DNA from: Candidatus Sulfotelmatobacter sp.
GTDB lineage: Bacteria; Acidobacteriota; Terriglobia; Terriglobales; Acidobacteriaceae
Length of the DNA stretch: 9,085 bases
Direction of reading: 5' to 3'
Assembly: GCA_030037575.1 (NCBI GenBank)
Contig: JASHRB010000398.1
Location: 1-9,085, forward strand
Below, one piece after another: positions 5,496 to 9,085 of the stretch; positions within the stretch are counted from its first letter, which is position 1; each line of letters starts with the position of its first letter. Made by a program: the position numbers and the translations under genes. Under the pieces are notes generated by a model. The model was given only the letters and a program-made list of their open reading frames with translations, was not told the origin of the DNA and did not search any database.

Positions 5496-7355
5496 TTGCT
5501 CGACTTTTTAGGCGATCTACGACGAACGCACATGTGCGGGGTTCTGCGCGCTTCGGACGCGGGGAAAAAAGCTGTGCTCATGGGATGGGTGAACCGCCGC
5601 CGCGACCACGGCCATCTGCTTTTCATCGACTTGCGCGACCGCACGGGTGTGACCCAGGTTGTTTTTAATACTGATCGCGACGCAGCCGTGCATGAAAAAG
5701 CTGAGAGTTTGCGCAACGAATACGTGATCGCCGTGACCGGCACGGTAAAGCTGCGTGATGCCAACACGATTAATCCCAACATGCCGAGCGGCGAGGTAGA
5801 GCTGGTTGCCGAAGAATTGCGCATTTTGAACGAGTCGAAGCTGCCGCCGTTTTTGCCGGGCGACACCGCCCTGACCCATGAAGAAACGCGGTTGAAACAC
5901 CGCTATATCGATTTGCGCCGCGATGTGATGCAGTTCAACATCGAGACGCGGCACAAAGTTGCGAAGGCCATTCGCGATTATTTGTCGGCGCAGGGATTTT
6001 TCGAAATCGAGACCCCGTTCATGACGCGCTCGACGCCGGAGGGCGCGCGCGATTATCTGGTGCCAAGCCGCGTGCAGCCGGGCACGTTTTATGCGCTGCC
6101 GCAGTCGCCGCAGATGTTCAAGCAGATACTGATGATCTCCGGGTTCGACAAGTATTTTCAGATTGTGCGCTGCTTCCGCGACGAAGATTTGCGCGCCGAC
6201 CGGCAACCCGAGTTCACGCAGATCGATTTGGAGATGTCGTATCCGCAGCCGGACAGCGTGTGGGGTGTGGTCGAGGGATTCTTGAGGGCGGCTTTTGCCG
6301 CCGCTGGATATGAAATCAACCCGCCGTTCCCCCGCATGGATTATGACGAAGCCATTCGTCTGTATGGAATCGACAAGCCAGATTTGCGCCTGCCTCCGTT
6401 TACCGATGTGCGCGAATGTCTTGCGGCCGAGAACGTGCAGGAGTTGGCCATCAATCCCAATTTGCCGGTGATCGCGATTCGCATTCCGAAAGTTGGCGAC
6501 CTTTCGCGCAAAGAGCGCGACGACATCAAACCGATGTTTCACTCCAAAGGTGGCGCCCGCGTGTTCGAAGATTTCAAGCGCATCGCCAATCGATATGCCG
6601 CGACCGCCGAAGCGGTCGCCAAAAAATTGGACGCCGGAGAAGGCGATCTGATCGTGCTGGTGGCGGGCGCGGCGCAGGCGTCTTGCGGAGAAAACGGAGC
6701 GGCCTTTGCTTCGCATCGCAAAGTCACTCCGCAGGAGCTGGCGATTTATACGTCGGCGGGATTATTGCGGCTGGCTTTGGCACAGAAGTATGCCGAGCGC
6801 CATCAGTGCTTTCAGAAAGGCGATTTCCGATTTTTGTGGGTCACAAATTTTCCCATGTTCGAGTGGGATGAAGCCGAGCAGCAGTGGATGGCAGCCCATC
6901 ATCCCTTTACTTCGCCGCACGAGCAGGATATGAAGTTGCTGGCAGAAGGAGTTGAGGCATTGCACGACCCTTTGTCGCCATTGAGCGCAGTGCGGGCGTT
7001 GGCCTATGACGTGGTGCTGAACGGAACAGAGTTAGGTTCGGGTTCCATTCGTATCCACCGCCGGGATGTGCAGAGCAGGATTTTTCGTGCCTTGGGTATG
7101 AATGAAGAAGAGGCCAAGGCGCGGTTTGGATTTTTTCTTGAAGCGCTCGACTACGGCACGCCGCCGCACGGAGGCATCGCCTTGGGACTCGACCGCATGG
7201 TGATGATTCTGGCGGGAGCGGAAAGCCTGCGGGAAGTGATTCCATTTCCCAAGACGGCGCGCGCCGTGGATCTGATGGTCGACGCCCCAACGCCGGTCAG
7301 CGAGAAGCAGTTGAAGGAGTTGGGAATTGCAGTGAAGAAACCGGCCGGATTGTGA
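5496..7355 (+). CDS. aspS: Aspartyl-tRNA synthetase, bacterial type
   Basis: Class IIb synthetase that charges tRNA(Asp). It has 619 residues, slightly longer than the 590 of E. coli. The TTG start gives MLDFLGDLRRTHMCG, matching the expected amino end. The OB-fold anticodon-binding domain (about 10-115) carries GWVNRRRDHG and FIDLRDRTG. The catalytic core has FFEIETPFMTRSTPEGARDY (168-187, motif 1 region), QSPQ (203-206), and motif 2 FRDEDLRADRQPEF (227-240). A bacterial GAD-type insertion domain spans roughly 295-430, and motif 3 is GGIALGLDRMVMIL (559-572). H38 in RRRDHG is the residue type reported for non-discriminating AspRS such as that of Pseudomonas, whereas E. coli has Leu there. 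The enzyme may therefore also charge tRNA(Asn), for amidation by GatCAB. It ends a plus-strand run and faces a convergent gene. Confidence 0.98.
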   Translation: MLDFLGDLRRTHMCGVLRASDAGKKAVLMGWVNRRRDHGHLLFIDLRDRTGVTQVVFNTDRDAAVHEKAESLRNEYVIAVTGTVKLRDANTINPNMPSGEVELVAEELRILNESKLPPFLPGDTALTHEETRLKHRYIDLRRDVMQFNIETRHKVAKAIRDYLSAQGFFEIETPFMTRSTPEGARDYLVPSRVQPGTFYALPQSPQMFKQILMISGFDKYFQIVRCFRDEDLRADRQPEFTQIDLEMSYPQPDSVWGVVEGFLRAAFAAAGYEINPPFPRMDYDEAIRLYGIDKPDLRLPPFTDVRECLAAENVQELAINPNLPVIAIRIPKVGDLSRKERDDIKPMFHSKGGARVFEDFKRIANRYAATAEAVAKKLDAGEGDLIVLVAGAAQASCGENGAAFASHRKVTPQELAIYTSAGLLRLALAQKYAERHQCFQKGDFRFLWVTNFPMFEWDEAEQQWMAAHHPFTSPHEQDMKLLAEGVEALHDPLSPLSAVRALAYDVVLNGTELGSGSIRIHRRDVQSRIFRALGMNEEEAKARFGFFLEALDYGTPPHGGIALGLDRMVMILAGAESLREVIPFPKTARAVDLMVDAPTPVSEKQLKELGIAVKKPAGL

Positions 7356-7394
7356 GTGCCGCCGGGAGCGATGGCGTGGTTACGCCCAGCCCCG

Positions 7395-7424
7395 AAAGTC
7401 CGCTTCGCTTGCCAATCGGACTTT
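7395..7424. repeat. Inverted repeat downstream of aspS
   Basis: AAAGTCCG (7395-7402) and CGGACTTT (7417-7424) are a perfect eight-base inverted repeat with a 14-base loop. It begins 40 bases after the aspS stop in the convergent gap. No T-run follows on the plus strand, so a termination role is only possible, not shown. Confidence 0.5.
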
Positions 7425-7430
7425 GCCGTC

Positions 7431-7489
7431 GAAGGATGCTTGCCGCTATCAGCCGGTGGTCTCTGGCGGCGAAGTGATAGCGATCCTTC
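7431..7489. repeat. Long compound inverted repeat in the convergent gap
   Basis: GAAGGAT (7431-7437) pairs with ATCCTTC (7483-7489). Inside it GCTATCA (7445-7451) pairs with TGATAGC (7475-7481), and inside that GCCG (7452-7455) pairs with CGGC (7467-7470). The three stems stack in order with small asymmetric loops, giving an 18-pair extended structure on either strand. It lies between the ends of aspS and the minus-strand carbonic anhydrase gene. Candidates are a bidirectional terminator without a U-tract, a REP-like dispersed repeat, or a small structured RNA. Confidence 0.55.
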
Positions 7490-7588
7490 CGGCTCCTCCG
7501 GGATTGCGCCGGGCGGAATTGATCGCTTGGCTCCGGATGAAAGAACCATGAGATCGCTGGCCGGCCGCGGGAAGCAGCGCTGAGCGTC

Positions 7589-7611
7589 GGCAGCAAGCCG
7601 CCTGCGCTGCC
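7589..7611. repeat. Short inverted repeat next to the carbonic anhydrase stop
   Basis: GGCAGC (7589-7594) and GCTGCC (7606-7611) can form a six-pair stem with an 11-base loop about 20 bases past the stop of the minus-strand gene. It is GC-only around the stem and has no T-tract, so it is a weak terminator candidate for that gene. Confidence 0.3.
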
Positions 7612-7630
7612 CGGGTCGCGCGGCCCTCCG

Positions 7631-8143
7631 CTATTGTTCCCTCAAGTACTCTTCCGTATAGCCCAGATAATTTCGCGCGTAGCGCATAATCGTTTCCTGA
7701 TCCTGGTCGTCCAGCTTGCGGCGAAATTTGCCGGGAGAGCCCATCCACAACGACCCCGGCTCGACCAGGGTGCGCTCGGGAATGAGCGTTCCCGCCGCGA
7801 TGATCGATCCCGCGCCGATTTTTGCACCGTTCAAAATCACGGAGCCCATGCCGATCAGGCATCGGTCTTCGATTTCGCAGCCGTGCAGTGTCACCGAATG
7901 CCCCACCGTGACGTACTCACCCAGAGTTACGCCATATTGATTTTTCATGCCGTGCAGCACGCTGCAGTCCTGCACGTTGGAATGGGCACCGATGCGGATC
8001 GGGTACACATCGCCGCGTAACACGGCGTTCATCCAGACCGACGCGTGCTCGCCCAGTGCGACGTCGCCGATGATCTGCGCTGACGCGTCGACATAACAAC
8101 TCGCCGGAACAACCGGCTTCATGCCTTTGAAGGATCGGATCAT
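7631..8143 (-). CDS. Gamma-carbonic anhydrase family hexapeptide-repeat protein
   Basis: A 170-residue left-handed beta-helix protein of the YrdA/PaaY/gamma-carbonic anhydrase group. Repeated imperfect hexapeptides run from PASCYVDASAQIIGDV (13-28) to about residue 135 (IGAGSIIAAGTLIPER). They are closed by a carboxyl helix (QDQETIMRYARNYLGYTEEY) typical of the family. The three zinc-ligand histidines are present: H64 in SVLHG, H82 in VGHSV and H87 in TLHG, with the usual five-residue gap between the last two. The family forms trimers with metal sites between subunits; some members hydrate CO2 reversibly, while others have no proven activity, so the substrate is uncertain. The ATG at 8143 is chosen because it gives the standard MIRSFKG-like start with GGAAG just upstream; frames open back to 8218 would add 25 unconserved residues. 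Confidence 0.88.
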   Translation of the reverse strand: MIRSFKGMKPVVPASCYVDASAQIIGDVALGEHASVWMNAVLRGDVYPIRIGAHSNVQDCSVLHGMKNQYGVTLGEYVTVGHSVTLHGCEIEDRCLIGMGSVILNGAKIGAGSIIAAGTLIPERTLVEPGSLWMGSPGKFRRKLDDQDQETIMRYARNYLGYTEEYLREQ

Positions 8144-8390
8144 AGTCTTCCGCCGAAACACAGAACATAGCATGCCGCCGCGCGGTCCGGTAATTTCCCC
8201 CTCCGGCAGGGGCGGCAAAAAGAATTCTCCATCGTCCCCGCCGAACCGGCTCGTTTCGTGCTAGAAAGAATCGGTATCCCAACCCGCGCGCCTCCCGGCC
8301 GCGCGCGGAGACGACCGCCAAGCCCCATCTCCCCCCAGGGGGCTCGTTTTGCATGCCGCAGTTTGCCAGGTCCTTGTTTCGGCTTCAGGC

Positions 8391-8408
8391 ATCATTAATG
8401 ATTCATTA
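8391..8408. promoter_or_regulatory. Overlapping AT-rich palindromes, operator-like
   Basis: ATCATTAATGAT (8391-8402) is a perfect 12-base palindrome. TAATGA (8396-8401) and TCATTA (8403-8408) form a second, overlapping one around a single T. They are conspicuous in a GC-rich gap between divergent genes, and could be a binding site for a dimeric regulator. Confidence 0.35.
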
Positions 8409-8413
8409 CTCTG

Positions 8414-8445
8414 ACTATCGCACCGGCCTTGCGATCGACGATAGT
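8414..8445. repeat. Nested alternative inverted repeats
   Basis: ACTATCG (8414-8420) pairs with CGATAGT (8439-8445). The inner ATCGCA (8417-8422) pairs with TGCGAT (8430-8435) around seven bases. The two stems share bases, so they exclude each other. They lie five bases after the AT-rich palindromes. Confidence 0.35.
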
Positions 8446-8680
8446 TCCACAGACGCTAAAGAGGCATGGCGTCAGGCCTGGCACCTTTGCTGCTGGTTTC
8501 TCCCGACCGAAGGCTGGCTTTGGCGACGAGAAGAGCCTTAAAACCGCCATCGACTTCCGCGCCAGCTTGCGCTCCCGCGTCATTCCCAGAATTGCGTCTG
8601 CTTTGCACACCGGCTAGAATTCAATTCGCGCACAGAAACAAGCGCTCCCTCGAATACGGTTCATCTTCGCTTCGACGTTC

Positions 8681-9085
8681 ATGCCCGGATATTCAGGAAC
8701 GCCGCTGCCCCAGAAGCTGGGAATCAAGCCCGGCTTTCGCGTGCATCTGGTAAATCTTCCCGCCAAGGTGCGCCACGAACTGCGCGCGGCGCTGGCGCAG
8801 TGCACCACTCCGAAGCCGCCCAGCGCCCTCGATTTCTGCATGTTGTTCACAAAGTCTCGCGCGGAGTTAGCCGGGCAATTTGCGCTGGCAGCGAAACTGC
8901 TCGCGCCGGCAGGAATGCTTTGGGTAAGTTGGCCGAAAAAAAGTTCGGGCGTGGCCACCGACCTCAGCGAAGATGCGGTGCGCGGCATCGGACTGGATGC
9001 CGGGCTTGTGGATGTGAAGGTATGTGCCGTGACTGACGTCTGGTCGGGATTGAAATTTGTGCGGCGCGTGAAGGATAGAAAAACC
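8681..9085 (+). CDS. DUF3052 family protein, 3' end cut by the window
   Basis: The frame opens at ATG 8681 (in-frame stop TAG at 8615) and stays open for 135 codons to the last base. It matches the DUF3052 pattern from end to end: the start MPGYSGTPLPQKLGIKPGFRV, a central stretch ALDFCMLFTKSRAELAGQF, the signature LWVSWPKKSSGVATDLSEDA (79-98), and the ending GLVDVKVCAVTDVWSGLKFVRR. Family members are about 130-150 residues, so only a few carboxyl residues are probably missing. It has no signal peptide or membrane segment and is likely cytosolic. The fold resembles a small alpha/beta domain and no reaction is established for the family. There is no obvious Shine-Dalgarno sequence before the ATG. 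It is transcribed away from the carbonic anhydrase gene across a 537-base gap. Confidence 0.86.
   Translation, partial: MPGYSGTPLPQKLGIKPGFRVHLVNLPAKVRHELRAALAQCTTPKPPSALDFCMLFTKSRAELAGQFALAAKLLAPAGMLWVSWPKKSSGVATDLSEDAVRGIGLDAGLVDVKVCAVTDVWSGLKFVRRVKDRKT

Larger units (their letters stand above)
8144..8680. other. Divergent gap between carbonic anhydrase and DUF3052 genes
   Basis: These 537 bases hold no gene I can support. Short open frames occur on both strands, but they overlap each other and show no domain pattern or ribosome binding site. The part next to the carbonic anhydrase gene is GC-rich; on the minus strand TATGTT (8169-8164) is a possible -10 without a clear -35. The middle contains an AT-rich palindrome cluster near 8391-8445, annotated separately. 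An AAGGCT/AGCCTT inverted repeat lies at 8510-8515 and 8534-8539. The stretch 8460-8600 may be decayed coding or repeat sequence, but nothing identifies it. Confidence 0.6.

Noticed and set aside
5517..6716. A 399-codon open frame on the minus strand inside aspS.
   Set aside because: It lies fully opposite conserved AspRS motifs and reads as an Arg/His/Gln-rich shadow of that codon pattern.
7356..7583. Short plus-strand open frame immediately after aspS.
   Set aside because: No ribosome binding site or domain pattern; the DNA is dominated by inverted repeats, so it is better read as intergenic structure.
8353..8753. Several overlapping short open frames in the divergent gap.
   Set aside because: They overlap each other in different frames, lack ribosome sites and any recognisable motif, and one overlaps the better-supported DUF3052 start.
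1..9085. A new defence, mobile or biosynthetic system.
   Set aside because: No transposase, integrase, nuclease cassette, CRISPR repeat or biosynthetic cluster signature was found; the genes are mainly housekeeping.

Overview
The window is ordinary bacterial chromosome, roughly 60% GC by eye and densely coded. It most resembles a soil acidobacterium (Acidobacteriota, probably Terriglobia/Koribacteraceae-like). That placement is inferred from three things: the clade-typical AspRS amino terminus, the small secreted DUF4440/DUF1579 proteins, and the DUF3052 protein. It was not tested by any search.

Layout. A plus-strand run fills 1-7355: the 3' end of a winged-helix-like protein (1-684), glutamyl-Q tRNA(Asp) synthetase gluQRS (751-1629), cytidylate kinase cmk (1702-2397), histidyl-tRNA synthetase hisS (2487-4166), two short exported proteins (4231-4704, DUF4440/NTF2-like; 4798-5322, DUF1579-like), and aspartyl-tRNA synthetase aspS (5496-7355). 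A 275-base convergent gap rich in inverted repeats follows. Next comes a minus-strand gamma-carbonic-anhydrase-like hexapeptide protein (7631-8143). A 537-base divergent gap holds AT-rich palindromes. Last is a plus-strand DUF3052 gene (8681-9085) that runs off the window end.

How the genes fit together. The main theme is tRNA charging and modification. HisRS and AspRS charge tRNA(His) and tRNA(Asp), both of which can carry queuosine at position 34, and GluQRS glutamylates the queuosine of tRNA(Asp). Cmk supplies CDP. The two exported proteins between hisS and aspS are functionally unrelated as far as can be seen.

No CRISPR array, transposase, phage gene, tRNA or rRNA gene was found, and nothing looks like a new defence or mobile system. 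The best unusual signal is HisRS. It is 559 residues long because an in-frame segment of about 137 residues with no family I recognise sits between class II motifs 1 and 2; without it the enzyme would be a normal 422 residues. Secondary signals are a strong hairpin pair between cmk and hisS, a complex inverted repeat downstream of aspS, and palindromes in the carbonic anhydrase/DUF3052 divergent gap.
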